Program-made: the position numbers and the translations under genes
Source of the DNA: Chitinophagales bacterium
Lineage (GTDB): Bacteria; Bacteroidota; Bacteroidia; Chitinophagales; JADIYW01
DNA length: 64,000 nt
Assembly (NCBI GenBank): GCA_020636535.1
Contig: JACJXT010000011.1
Location: forward strand, 1,116,001-1,180,000
Direction: 5' to 3'
The notes under the pieces: generated by a model
The model's database searches: none
The model's input: the letters and a program-made list of their open reading frames with translations, nothing else
Told to the model about the DNA's origin: nothing
Part shown: positions 42,975 through 51,299 of the stretch, one piece after another
Layout of the letters: every line of letters starts with the position of its first letter
How positions within the stretch are numbered: position 1 is the first letter of the stretch

Positions 42975-43955
42975 ATGATGTATTATTTAAAATTAGTCAG
43001 ACCAATAAACTTACTCATGATTGTTATAATTATGGTATTGTTTTATATTTGTTTTATAGATGCTTCTATCTATAAGTTCTATTATTTTACACCAAATTTA
43101 TCAGTAGTAGAATATAGTATTTTAACAGTAATTACGCTTCTCGTGGCAGCTGGTGGTTATATCATCAACGATTTATTTGATGTAGAAATAGACGAAATGA
43201 ACAAACCAAATAAAGTAATTATCAATAAACAAATCAATGAAATAAGTGCTTATAATTTATACAAAGCATTGTCAATTTTAGCTGTACTATTAGTAATAGT
43301 ATTATTAATATTAACTAAAAATATAAAATTAGCTACTATTCCAATTCTAATAATGGCAGCACTAAATTTCTATGCACAATACTTTAAAAAAATGGGTTTC
43401 TTAGGCAATATTGTCATAGCAATAAGTGCAGCAATGGTTATTTTATTGCCAGCTTTATACGAAGCAGATGTTACATTTTATTCTGATAATCAAAATGATA
43501 TTACAGCAGGAATTTTTCTAGCAGGATTATTCTATGCATTATTTGCCTTTATTACTACAATCATTAGAGAAATTGTAAAAGATATAGAAGACGAAAAAGG
43601 CGATGCTTATTTTGAAGCAAAAACACTTCCAGTAAAGTTTGGTATTGTTAAAACTAAAATTATAATTAATATATTTATACTTATTTTACTGTTATTGTTA
43701 CTAAGTTTTGCATTATTTTTTCCAGCGATACATGTAGATGGTATTCAGTTTTACATAATCATCTTTTTAATAGTGCCATTATTGCTGATTAATATATTGC
43801 TGTGGTTATTTAAAACTATTAAACAGTATAATATATTAAGCAACTTAATTAAATTATATATGTTAGGTGGTGTTTTAACTATGTTGTATTTTATTGGAGG
43901 AACTGGTCCAGTGTTGTTCATACAGTACATCAACTTTATGAAGCGAATATTATGA
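42975..43955 (+). CDS. UbiA family prenyltransferase (geranylgeranylglycerol-phosphate synthase-like)
   Basis: 326 residues with about nine membrane helices. Both Asp-rich motifs are intact: GGYIINDLFDVEIDEMNKPNK (about 60-80) and REIVKDIEDEKGDAYFEAKTLPVKFG (about 197-222). It opens YYLKLVRPINLLMIVIIMVLFY. It attaches a prenyl chain to an aromatic or glycerophosphate acceptor in the membrane, and the exact substrate cannot be read. It lies between kdsC (four bases) and maf (four-base overlap) in one operon. The other UbiA-like gene in this window (17115) is more divergent. Confidence 0.88.
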   Translation: MMYYLKLVRPINLLMIVIIMVLFYICFIDASIYKFYYFTPNLSVVEYSILTVITLLVAAGGYIINDLFDVEIDEMNKPNKVIINKQINEISAYNLYKALSILAVLLVIVLLILTKNIKLATIPILIMAALNFYAQYFKKMGFLGNIVIAISAAMVILLPALYEADVTFYSDNQNDITAGIFLAGLFYALFAFITTIIREIVKDIEDEKGDAYFEAKTLPVKFGIVKTKIIINIFILILLLLLLSFALFFPAIHVDGIQFYIIIFLIVPLLLINILLWLFKTIKQYNILSNLIKLYMLGGVLTMLYFIGGTGPVLFIQYINFMKRIL

Positions 43956-44506
43956 CTTTAATTTACTTAGCTTCACAATCACCAAGAAGATTAAAAATAT
44001 TACAAGAAGCGAACTTTATAGTAGAAGTAATTTCGGTTGATGTAGCAGAAATTTATCCAAGTAGTTTATCAGTGTATGAAGTCGCATCATATTTGGCTGA
44101 ATTAAAAATGGATGCTGCATTAAAACAATATCCAAATCTAAAAAATCAAACTATTATTACAGCAGATACAGTTGTTATTTATAATAATACAATTCTTGGA
44201 AAACCTAAAGATTTAGAAGAAGCTAGGCAAATGTTAATGACATTAAATGGACAGCAACATGAAGTTATGACTGGTGTTGCTATTTATCATAATAATAAAG
44301 TTAATGTTTTAAAAGACATTACTAAAGTATATTTTAAACAATTATCTAACAATGAAATTGATGCTTACATTGCCAACTACGAAGTTTTAGACAAAGCAGG
44401 AAGTTATAACATAGAAGAATATCAAGCTATAGCGAAAATTGAAGGCAGTTATACCAATGTTGTAGGTTTGCCAATAGAAATTATTAAGAAGTTACTTAAT
44501 GGTTAA
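43952..44506 (+). CDS. maf: Maf family nucleotide pyrophosphatase
   Basis: 184 residues. It begins LIYLASQSPRRLKILQEANF, the Maf signature. AELKMDAALKQY, ITADTVVIYNNTILGKPKDLEEARQMLMTLNGQQHEVMTGVAIY and KAGSYNIEEYQAIAKIEGSYTNVVGLPIEII follow in the expected order. Maf proteins hydrolyse dTTP, UTP or modified nucleotides and affect septum formation in some bacteria. It overlaps the prenyltransferase by four bases. Confidence 0.94.
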   Translation: MTLIYLASQSPRRLKILQEANFIVEVISVDVAEIYPSSLSVYEVASYLAELKMDAALKQYPNLKNQTIITADTVVIYNNTILGKPKDLEEARQMLMTLNGQQHEVMTGVAIYHNNKVNVLKDITKVYFKQLSNNEIDAYIANYEVLDKAGSYNIEEYQAIAKIEGSYTNVVGLPIEIIKKLLNG

Positions 44507-44568
44507 GTTCATGTTTTTTATAAACTTTTTATATCAATGAGTTGTAGTATAACTATAAACAATATAAA

Positions 44569-45123
44569 ATGTTATTTCATCAATATTTAGAGCTTACCGA
44601 GAATATAGTTAATAAAATAGTTACTACAGAACCTTACAACGATGAAGCTATTTATAATTATGTAAAGCTGAATGCATCTAGAATGAATCGTTGGTTAAAA
44701 ACTTTTACACCTTCTGAGAATATTAAGAAAAAAATCGAATCTATTAATCAGCATCAAGAATGGATAATAATTACCGAACCTTGGTGTGGAGATGCTGCTC
44801 ATATTGTTCCAATTATTTTCAAATTGAGTGAGTTGAATACAAATATTCACTTAAATATAAATCTTCGAGATGGAAACGACTCATTAATAGATAACTATTT
44901 GACGAATGGAAGCAAAGCAATGCCTAAATTAGTAATTAGAAATCAAACAGGAGAGGATTTAGCCGTTTGGGGACCAAGACCACAAGAAGCACAACAATTA
45001 TTCTTAGATTTAAAAGCACAAGAAGTACCAGTAGAAGATGTAAAAATTGCTTTACAAAAATGGTATAATCAAGATAAAGCAATTAGTATTTGCAACGAAA
45101 TAGTAGCACTTTTAAATCTATAA
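44569..45123 (+). CDS. Thioredoxin-family protein with a WCGD site
   Basis: 184 residues. The N-terminal helical part precedes a thioredoxin-like core with QEWIIITEPWCGDAAHIVPIIFKLSELN at about 63-90, and SKAMPKLVIRNQTGEDLAVWGPRP with the cis-Pro. The usual CxxC is reduced to CGDA, so a disulfide-exchange role is doubtful. Similar proteins in Bacteroidota are annotated only as thioredoxin family. It stands about 60 bases after maf. Confidence 0.82.
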   Translation: MLFHQYLELTENIVNKIVTTEPYNDEAIYNYVKLNASRMNRWLKTFTPSENIKKKIESINQHQEWIIITEPWCGDAAHIVPIIFKLSELNTNIHLNINLRDGNDSLIDNYLTNGSKAMPKLVIRNQTGEDLAVWGPRPQEAQQLFLDLKAQEVPVEDVKIALQKWYNQDKAISICNEIVALLNL

Positions 45124-45155
45124 GTAATTTTATATATTTTTACCACAGATTCTTG

Positions 45156-45177
45156 ACCTGTCTGCGATAGGCAGGTA
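45156..45177. repeat. CCTGTC..GCAGG palindrome, dispersed copy
   Basis: ACCTGTCTGCGATAGGCAGGT resembles the palindrome at 27468, 23615 and 63061. It lies in the gap before miaB. Confidence 0.6.
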
Positions 45178-45286
45178 AATTTCTTCGTTATATATATTAC
45201 GAGATTTTCAAGTCTCACAAAACAATACACGAAAAATCTTACTACTAAAATAACTGTCATTCTGTCATTTTTAGTTTAATTATTGT

Positions 45287-45294
45287 ATCTTTGC
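45287..45294 (+). promoter_or_regulatory. Likely -7 box for the miaB operon
   Basis: TATCTTTG fits TAnnTTTG, 20 bases before the miaB ATG. It would leave a leader of about 15 bases. Confidence 0.45.
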
Positions 45295-45314
45295 ACTCTA
45301 CTTTTACTAAGTTT

Positions 45315-46757
45315 ATGGAAGATTTGAAAGAAATATTACAACAAAAAAAAATAGATGAAAATGCTCAAGGCACTGCTTTACAAATGAGTATGCCTATCAA
45401 TCATCAAAATAACAATAAGTATTTCTATATAGAAAGCTATGGTTGTCAAATGAATTTCAGCGACAGCGAAATCGTAGCATCTATTTTATCTAAAGAAGGT
45501 TTTGGTTTAACCAACGATATTTTTCAAGCAGATATTATTTTTATCAATACTTGTTCCATTAGAGAAAAAGCAGAGCAAACAGTACGCAATCGACTCAAAA
45601 ATTTCAACGATTTAAAAGAACAAAAACCTGATTTACTCATTGGTGTTTTAGGTTGTATGGCAGAACGATTGAAAAATAAATTTTTAGAAGAAGAACATTT
45701 GGTAGATATTGTAGTAGGTCCAGATGCTTATCGTAGTTTGCCAATTTTAGTAAAATCTGCCGAAGAAGGCAACAAAGCAGTTAATGTATTATTGAGTAGA
45801 GAAGAAACTTACGCCGATATTTCGCCAGTTCGTTTAGATAAAAATGGTGTCTCTGGATTTATTTCTATTATGCGTGGTTGCGATAATATGTGTTCGTTTT
45901 GTGTAGTTCCATTTACGCGTGGAAGAGAACGAAGCAGAAATCCACAAACCATTGTACAAGAAGCAAAAGATTTATTCAACAAAGGTTATAAAGAAGTTAC
46001 TTTACTTGGACAAAATGTAGATTCTTATAAATGGAAAGGCGAAGATTTTATCGACGATAAAGATGCACCAACGCTTACTAATTTTGCTCAATTACTAGAA
46101 ATGGTTGCTTTGGTAAATGAAGATTTAAGAGTTCGTTTTTCTACATCACATCCAAAAGATATTACAGATGAAGTTTTATATACGATGGCAAAATATGAGA
46201 ACATCTGTAATTATATTCACTTGCCTGTGCAATCTGGAAATACTGAAGTGCTAGAAAGAATGAACAGAACTTATACGCGTGATTGGTATTTAGATAGAGT
46301 AAATGCTATAAAACGAATTATTCCGGATTGTGGTATTTCTTCTGATGTCATTGCTGGATTTTGTGGCGAAACCGAAGCACAACATCAAGATACGCTATCT
46401 ATTATGGAAATAGTACAGTACGATATGAGTTATATGTTCTTTTATTCTGAACGACCAGGAACATTGGCTGCTAGAAAATACGAAGACGATGTTCCTTTAG
46501 ACATCAAAAAAAGAAGACTAAGTGAAATTGTAGAGATACAAAATAAACTTTCGCTGTTAAAAAATGAACAAGACATAGGCAAAGTGTTTAAAGTATTGGT
46601 AGAAAAGACATCTAAGAAAAGTGAAGACGAATTGTGTGGAAGAAACTCACAAAATAAAATGATCGTTTTTCCAAAGGCAAATGCAAAAGTAGGCGACTAT
46701 GTAAATGTGTTAGTAGAAACTTGCACCAAAGCAACACTCATTGGAAAAATAGTTTAA
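45315..46757 (+). CDS. miaB: tRNA-2-methylthio-N6-dimethylallyladenosine synthase
   Basis: About 480 residues of the radical SAM methylthiotransferase family. It has the N-terminal UPF0004 cluster domain (ESYGCQMNFSDSEIVASIL, FINTCSIREKAEQTVRNRL, GVLGCMAERL), the radical SAM CxxxCxxC in SIMRGCDNMCSFCVVPFTRGRERSR, and the closing TRAM domain (about 412-480). It modifies A37 of tRNAs reading UNN codons. The ATG at 45315 is chosen. The TTG at 45291 lies at the promoter. It starts an operon with the sigma-54 activator, lptE, the repeat protein and secG. Confidence 0.95.
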   Translation: MEDLKEILQQKKIDENAQGTALQMSMPINHQNNNKYFYIESYGCQMNFSDSEIVASILSKEGFGLTNDIFQADIIFINTCSIREKAEQTVRNRLKNFNDLKEQKPDLLIGVLGCMAERLKNKFLEEEHLVDIVVGPDAYRSLPILVKSAEEGNKAVNVLLSREETYADISPVRLDKNGVSGFISIMRGCDNMCSFCVVPFTRGRERSRNPQTIVQEAKDLFNKGYKEVTLLGQNVDSYKWKGEDFIDDKDAPTLTNFAQLLEMVALVNEDLRVRFSTSHPKDITDEVLYTMAKYENICNYIHLPVQSGNTEVLERMNRTYTRDWYLDRVNAIKRIIPDCGISSDVIAGFCGETEAQHQDTLSIMEIVQYDMSYMFFYSERPGTLAARKYEDDVPLDIKKRRLSEIVEIQNKLSLLKNEQDIGKVFKVLVEKTSKKSEDELCGRNSQNKMIVFPKANAKVGDYVNVLVETCTKATLIGKIV

Positions 46758-46771
46758 ATTAAAAAATATAA

Positions 46772-48028
46772 ATGGATTTACACTCAGTAAAACAACGATT
46801 TGGAATTATAGGCAACTCTGTACTACTCAATAGAGCTTTAGAAACAGCTATCAAAGTAGCACCAACCAATTTGTCAGTATTAATTACAGGCGAAAGTGGT
46901 GTTGGTAAAGAAGTCTTTTCGCAAATCATACATCAATTATCTGCTAGAAAACACAATAAATTTATAGCAGTAAACTGTGGTGCAATTCCAGAAGGTACTA
47001 TCGACTCAGAGTTGTTTGGTCATGAAAAAGGGGCATTCACTGGTGCTACTGATAAACGAAAAGGTTATTTTGAAACGGTAAACGGCGGTACTATTTTCTT
47101 AGATGAAATAGGAGAGATGCCTATCGGAACACAAGCTCGTTTACTAAGATTATTAGAATCTGGCGAGTTCATTAAAGTAGGTTCATCAGTTCCACAAAAA
47201 ACCGATGTTCGTGTGCTTGCAGCTACCAATGTCAATTTACCACAACTCATTGAGCAAGGAAAGTTTAGAGAAGACTTGTATTATCGACTTAATACAGTAC
47301 CTATTCATGTTCCTGCATTAAGAGAAAGAAAAGAAGACATTCCATTACTCTTTAGAAAATTTACCATAGATTTCACCGAAAGATATAAAAGTCAGTCTAT
47401 ACAACTTACCGATGATGCTAAAGCCATGCTGATGAATTATCGATTTCCTGGAAACATTAGAGAATTAAAAAACATAGCAGAGCAAGTATCTGTTTTAGCA
47501 AAAGGCAAACTAGTAGATGCCAAAGAGCTAGAAAAGTTTTTGCCAAAGCAAAGCACTAGCAATTTACCAATGCTAGCGAAATCAAACGAAAGTAGTAATT
47601 TTTCAGATAGAGAAATATTATATAAAATGATATTTGAAATGAAAAATGATTTAAACGAACTTAAAAAGTTTGTTTGGGAAATGAGTCAAGGTAATGTTGA
47701 ATTAGGTGATATTGATTTTTCTGATGTAGCTGATGGAAAACTGTTGAGTACTAATGAATCAAATACAGAGTACAAAACACCAATTGCAATAAAAGCTAAC
47801 GGACATGCTGAAGTTGCAGAAAAAAATCCACGAATTATTTATAACGACGAACCGATTTATACTGAAGCATCTATTGCCGAAAACTTATCTATTGCAGATA
47901 TGGAAAAACAACTCATTATCAAAGCATTAGAAAAACACAATGGTAAGCGAAAAGATGCTGCTTTAGATTTAGGTATCTCAGAAAGAACACTATATAGAAA
48001 AATTAAAGAATACGATTTAGAAATGTAA
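46772..48028 (+). CDS. Sigma-54-dependent transcriptional activator
   Basis: 418 residues. There is no receiver domain; the AAA+ domain starts within 20 residues of the N-terminus, with Walker A TGESGVGKE (39-47), the sigma-54-contact loop GAFTGA (about 87), TIFLDEIGEMP and FREDLYYRLNTVPIHVPALRER. The C-terminus has a Fis-type HTH, LEKHNGKRKDAALDLGISERTLYRKIKEY (about 386-415). It would activate RpoN promoters. With no sensor it may be controlled by level or by a partner. It sits between miaB and lptE, an order often seen in Bacteroidota. Confidence 0.93.
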   Translation: MDLHSVKQRFGIIGNSVLLNRALETAIKVAPTNLSVLITGESGVGKEVFSQIIHQLSARKHNKFIAVNCGAIPEGTIDSELFGHEKGAFTGATDKRKGYFETVNGGTIFLDEIGEMPIGTQARLLRLLESGEFIKVGSSVPQKTDVRVLAATNVNLPQLIEQGKFREDLYYRLNTVPIHVPALRERKEDIPLLFRKFTIDFTERYKSQSIQLTDDAKAMLMNYRFPGNIRELKNIAEQVSVLAKGKLVDAKELEKFLPKQSTSNLPMLAKSNESSNFSDREILYKMIFEMKNDLNELKKFVWEMSQGNVELGDIDFSDVADGKLLSTNESNTEYKTPIAIKANGHAEVAEKNPRIIYNDEPIYTEASIAENLSIADMEKQLIIKALEKHNGKRKDAALDLGISERTLYRKIKEYDLEM

Positions 48029-48029
48029 T

Positions 48030-48542
48030 ATGCTAATAAAACAATTTAAAATAGTAATTTTTCTACTAATGACACTAAGCATAATGTCATGTAAAATTTA
48101 TCGTTTTACAGATGCAAGTGTCGACCCAAACTTAAAAACATTCAGTATTAATCCAACAGATAATATTGCTATGTTGCAAAATCCAAATGCAGCAGCCAAC
48201 TTTACAGATAAACTCAAAGACAAATTTTCTAGAGAAACCAAATTAATATTAACTAATGATGCTAACTCAGATTTAGAATTTACTTGTACTATTATAGAGT
48301 ACAATGTTAGTCCAATTGCAGTAACCAACACAGAGACACTAGCACAAAACCGACTGAATATTGGTGTTAAAGTAGTTTGCGTAAACAGAAAAGACGACAA
48401 AGGTTCGTATACGCAATCGTTTAGAGATGGCGAAAATTACGATGCCAATGCAGACTTATCATCAGTAGAGAACAATTTATCTAATATTATTTTTGATAGA
48501 TTAGTACAACAAATTTTTAATAAATCTTTTTCTAATTGGTAA
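48030..48542 (+). CDS. lptE: LptE-like LPS assembly lipoprotein
   Basis: 170 residues. A signal peptide ends in a lipobox-like LSIMSC (Cys at about 21). The mature part YRFTDASVDPNLKTFSINPTDNIAMLQNPNAAANFTDKLKDKFSRETKLILTNDANSDLEFTCTIIEY matches the LptE-like family of Bacteroidota. LptE plugs the LptD barrel for LPS export. The start follows the activator's stop by one base. Its stop overlaps the next gene (TAATG). LptF/G-type permease genes also occur at 58127. Confidence 0.82.
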   Translation: MLIKQFKIVIFLLMTLSIMSCKIYRFTDASVDPNLKTFSINPTDNIAMLQNPNAAANFTDKLKDKFSRETKLILTNDANSDLEFTCTIIEYNVSPIAVTNTETLAQNRLNIGVKVVCVNRKDDKGSYTQSFRDGENYDANADLSSVENNLSNIIFDRLVQQIFNKSFSNW

Positions 48543-50560
48543 TGGAGGATAAGCTACAACATATTATTCAACAACCAGAACTTTTACAAACTGTTCCACT
48601 ACAACAATTAGAACAATGGATAGAAGCTTATCCAAGTATTGCTTGGTTTAAGATAGAAAAATACAGACGAAATCAGCAAGAAGAAGACTTAGCCAATACA
48701 GCAACTTATATCAACAAAAGACAGATTTTATATCAAATATTAAATGATAAAACTACTAGTAGTAATACTTTAAGTAAAAATGCAGAAAATATTGATTGTC
48801 AAATTAAAGAAACTGAAACTAACGAAGAAAGCGACCGTCATATTGAGCGAAGTATGAGCGAAATATCTCAAACAAGCAATGATGAATTAGAAACAAACAA
48901 TGACACACTTCGTCATACTGAGCGAGACACGAGCGAAGTATCTCAAATTACTAATGATGAAATTGTTGAAGATAAAAAACAAGAAACACATCATAATATT
49001 GCAGACGATATTCTAGCAACCATAGCAAAACTTAAAAATCAAGAAGAAACAGAAAAAGACCAATCTCGTCATATTGAGCAAAGCGAAATATCTCAGATTA
49101 TAACAGAAGAAGTTGAAACTAACGAAGAAAGCGACCGTCATATTGAGCGAAGTATGAGCGAAATATCTCAAACAAGCAATGATGAATTAGAAACAAACAA
49201 TGACACACTTCGTCATACTGAGCGAGACACGAGCGAAGTATCTCAAATTACTAATGATGAAATTGTTGAAGATAAAAAACAAGAAAAACATCATAACATT
49301 GCAGACGATATTCTAGCGACCATAGCAAAACTCAAAAATCAAGAAGAAACAGAAGAAGACCAATCTCGTCATATTGAGCAAAGCGAAATATCTCAGATTA
49401 TAACAGAAGAAGTTGAAACTAACGAAGAAAACAATCTTATTGAGCAAAGCGAAATATCTTACACAAACGATGACGAATTAGAAACCGAACAAAACGAAAT
49501 AACACAAGCAACTACTAGTTTATTAATCGACGAAGTTTCTACTAGAACTATTCAAATACAACTAGACAACATCAACACACTACCAATAATTAAGTTCCAA
49601 GACACAGTAATTGCATCAATACAATCAATAGCGATCAACAATAATAGCGATAAAAAACCAGTAATAACCATAAACAGCATTGATGTAGAAGTATTGCCAA
49701 CAATAGTGTTTAAAATGCACAAAATAAAATTGCCTAATCCAGTTCAAATTGGTGCTATTGACAATACTGAAGTAGATACTACGATTGAAGCAGATACACT
49801 ATCAACAATTGAAGCAGATATAGCAACATTAGAAAACGCATTTACTGATGAATCTAACCATCATATTAAACAAAGTAGCAACAAAATATCCAATAATGGA
49901 GAATTAGAAACTATTAATGATGAAAATAATCAAAGCGAAATAGTTAAAGAAACAAGTGATACAGCAGAAATAATATTAGCAACAACCAATAATTTAGATG
50001 AAATAAAAATCACTGAAGAAGAAAATAATATAGCAGATGCTGACGATGTAATAGAAACTGATAATACAACTGAAGAAGAAGAGCAAGAAGCAGTAACAAT
50101 TGACGACAATAATTTAACAGAGTTAGAATTTATAGAAGATAATGAAAAGACAGTTGCCATTAACGAACAAGAAGAACATAACTTTGTAGATTGGTTAGCT
50201 ATTTTAGAAGGCGGAATACAAATTCAAACATTAAAAGAACAAGAACGCAGTTGGAGTATAGAACATCAGCATGTATTTGAAAACGAGTTTATGATTGAAC
50301 ACAAACAAGAAATTCAACAAACTGTTTTTGAAGAAGGCGAGTTCGACACTAAAGAAGAATTAGATGAGCAAGTAACACAACTAGCAGATAGTAGCATTAG
50401 TTTTAAACAAGAAATGATGACCGAAACTTTAGCGAAAATCTACGAAAAGCAAGGCAAGTATGAACAAGCAATAAATATTTATAACAATTTGTTATTGAAA
50501 TTTCCAGAAAAAAGTAGTTACTTTGCATCTCAAATTGAAAAAATTCAAAATTTAAAATAA
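48542..50560 (+). CDS. Acidic repeat protein with a C-terminal TPR-like helix pair
   Basis: About 672 residues. The N-terminal 60 residues are ordinary (LQHIIQQPELLQTVPLQQLEQWIEAYPSIAWFKIEKYRRNQQ). Residues about 90-300 are dominated by short units of the type RHIERSMSEISQT, RHTERDTSEVSQI and RHIEQSEISQI. They are arranged in a 300-base tandem duplication plus a partial third copy. A Glu/Asp/Thr-rich middle follows, then a C-terminal part with ETLAKIYEKQGKYEQAINIYNNLLLKFPEKSSYFASQIEKI, a TPR-like motif. The gene is linked to lptE and secG, with two bases before secG. The function is unknown. Confidence 0.75.
   Translation: MEDKLQHIIQQPELLQTVPLQQLEQWIEAYPSIAWFKIEKYRRNQQEEDLANTATYINKRQILYQILNDKTTSSNTLSKNAENIDCQIKETETNEESDRHIERSMSEISQTSNDELETNNDTLRHTERDTSEVSQITNDEIVEDKKQETHHNIADDILATIAKLKNQEETEKDQSRHIEQSEISQIITEEVETNEESDRHIERSMSEISQTSNDELETNNDTLRHTERDTSEVSQITNDEIVEDKKQEKHHNIADDILATIAKLKNQEETEEDQSRHIEQSEISQIITEEVETNEENNLIEQSEISYTNDDELETEQNEITQATTSLLIDEVSTRTIQIQLDNINTLPIIKFQDTVIASIQSIAINNNSDKKPVITINSIDVEVLPTIVFKMHKIKLPNPVQIGAIDNTEVDTTIEADTLSTIEADIATLENAFTDESNHHIKQSSNKISNNGELETINDENNQSEIVKETSDTAEIILATTNNLDEIKITEEENNIADADDVIETDNTTEEEEQEAVTIDDNNLTELEFIEDNEKTVAINEQEEHNFVDWLAILEGGIQIQTLKEQERSWSIEHQHVFENEFMIEHKQEIQQTVFEEGEFDTKEELDEQVTQLADSSISFKQEMMTETLAKIYEKQGKYEQAINIYNNLLLKFPEKSSYFASQIEKIQNLK
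48814..49413 (+). repeat. 300-bp tandem duplication inside the acidic repeat protein gene
   Basis: Two units of exactly 300 bases, nearly identical, with the start of a third. Each keeps the reading frame and contains three RHxExxxSE-type repeats. Confidence 0.9.
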
Positions 50561-50561
50561 C

Positions 50562-50918
50562 ATGTTTACATTCATAAGTATATTAATAGTGTTGGTTTGC
50601 ATCTTTATAGTATTTATTGTACTAATACAAGATCCAAAAAGTGGTGGAATGGGAAGTGCTTTTGGTGGAGGAAGTGCAGGCAACAGTATTATTGGAGCTC
50701 AAAAAGCAGGTGATATTTTAGAAAAATCTACTTGGGGAAGTGCCATTATATTATTTGTATTATGTATTGCAAGTGTTATTTTCTTACCAAAAGTAACCAA
50801 CCAACAAGTAGAAAAAACACAAACAGAACAAGCAGCAGCAAGTGCACCAGTAGCAGCACCACAACAACCTGCAAGTCCAAGTGCAGCACCAACTACACCA
50901 GCAGCACCAGCACAGTAA
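50562..50918 (+). CDS. secG: Preprotein translocase subunit SecG
   Basis: 118 residues. Two membrane segments (ISILIVLVCIFIVFIVLIQ and WGSAIILFVLCIASVIFL) flank the SecG loop DPKSGGMGSAFGGGSAGNSIIGAQKAGDILEK. The Ala/Pro/Gln-rich tail is common in Bacteroidota. SecG is part of SecYEG at the inner membrane. It is the last gene of the miaB-secG operon. Confidence 0.95.
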   Translation: MFTFISILIVLVCIFIVFIVLIQDPKSGGMGSAFGGGSAGNSIIGAQKAGDILEKSTWGSAIILFVLCIASVIFLPKVTNQQVEKTQTEQAAASAPVAAPQQPASPSAAPTTPAAPAQ

Positions 50919-51299
50919 GTTTTTTAGCATACTAAGTTTTATTAGATAAATATATCTAAAAGTGGTTTATTTGATTTATTTAAATATATTTTATGAGCAA
51001 ATACTTTCCCAAAAGGCGAAATCGTCATCGCAATCAACATTGGATTCAAAGGAGACAAAAATGAGTCAGTACAAAAAATTTCCTTACATGAAATACAACA
51101 CAAAACTTAGGCGTTTATTAATGGCAAACTTTTAGGTTGACAAGTTAAATCTTAGGATTTACATAATTTTATGTATTATTTTAAATAAAACGCTTGATTT
51201 AGGTATGTTATTTTATAAATATGAAATCTATAATAATTATAAAAAAAAATGCTTTTAATAAGTATTTTGTATATTTATGCAATAAAATATTTATAAACA
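50919..51299 (+). other. Gene-poor stretch with a possible gene fragment
   Basis: No complete gene. At about 50992-51136 one frame reads ANTFPKGEIVIAINIGFK then GDKNESVQKISLHEIQHKT, a stop, and AFINGKLLG. It looks like the remnant of a protein-coding segment, but I cannot name it. The rest holds AT-rich sequence, presumably the promoter of the T9SS protein. Confidence 0.35.

Noticed and set aside
49930..50160. Ser/Val-rich ORF antisense to the acidic repeat protein
   Set aside because: It is an antisense shadow of a Glu/Asp-rich region, with no start context or homologous features.
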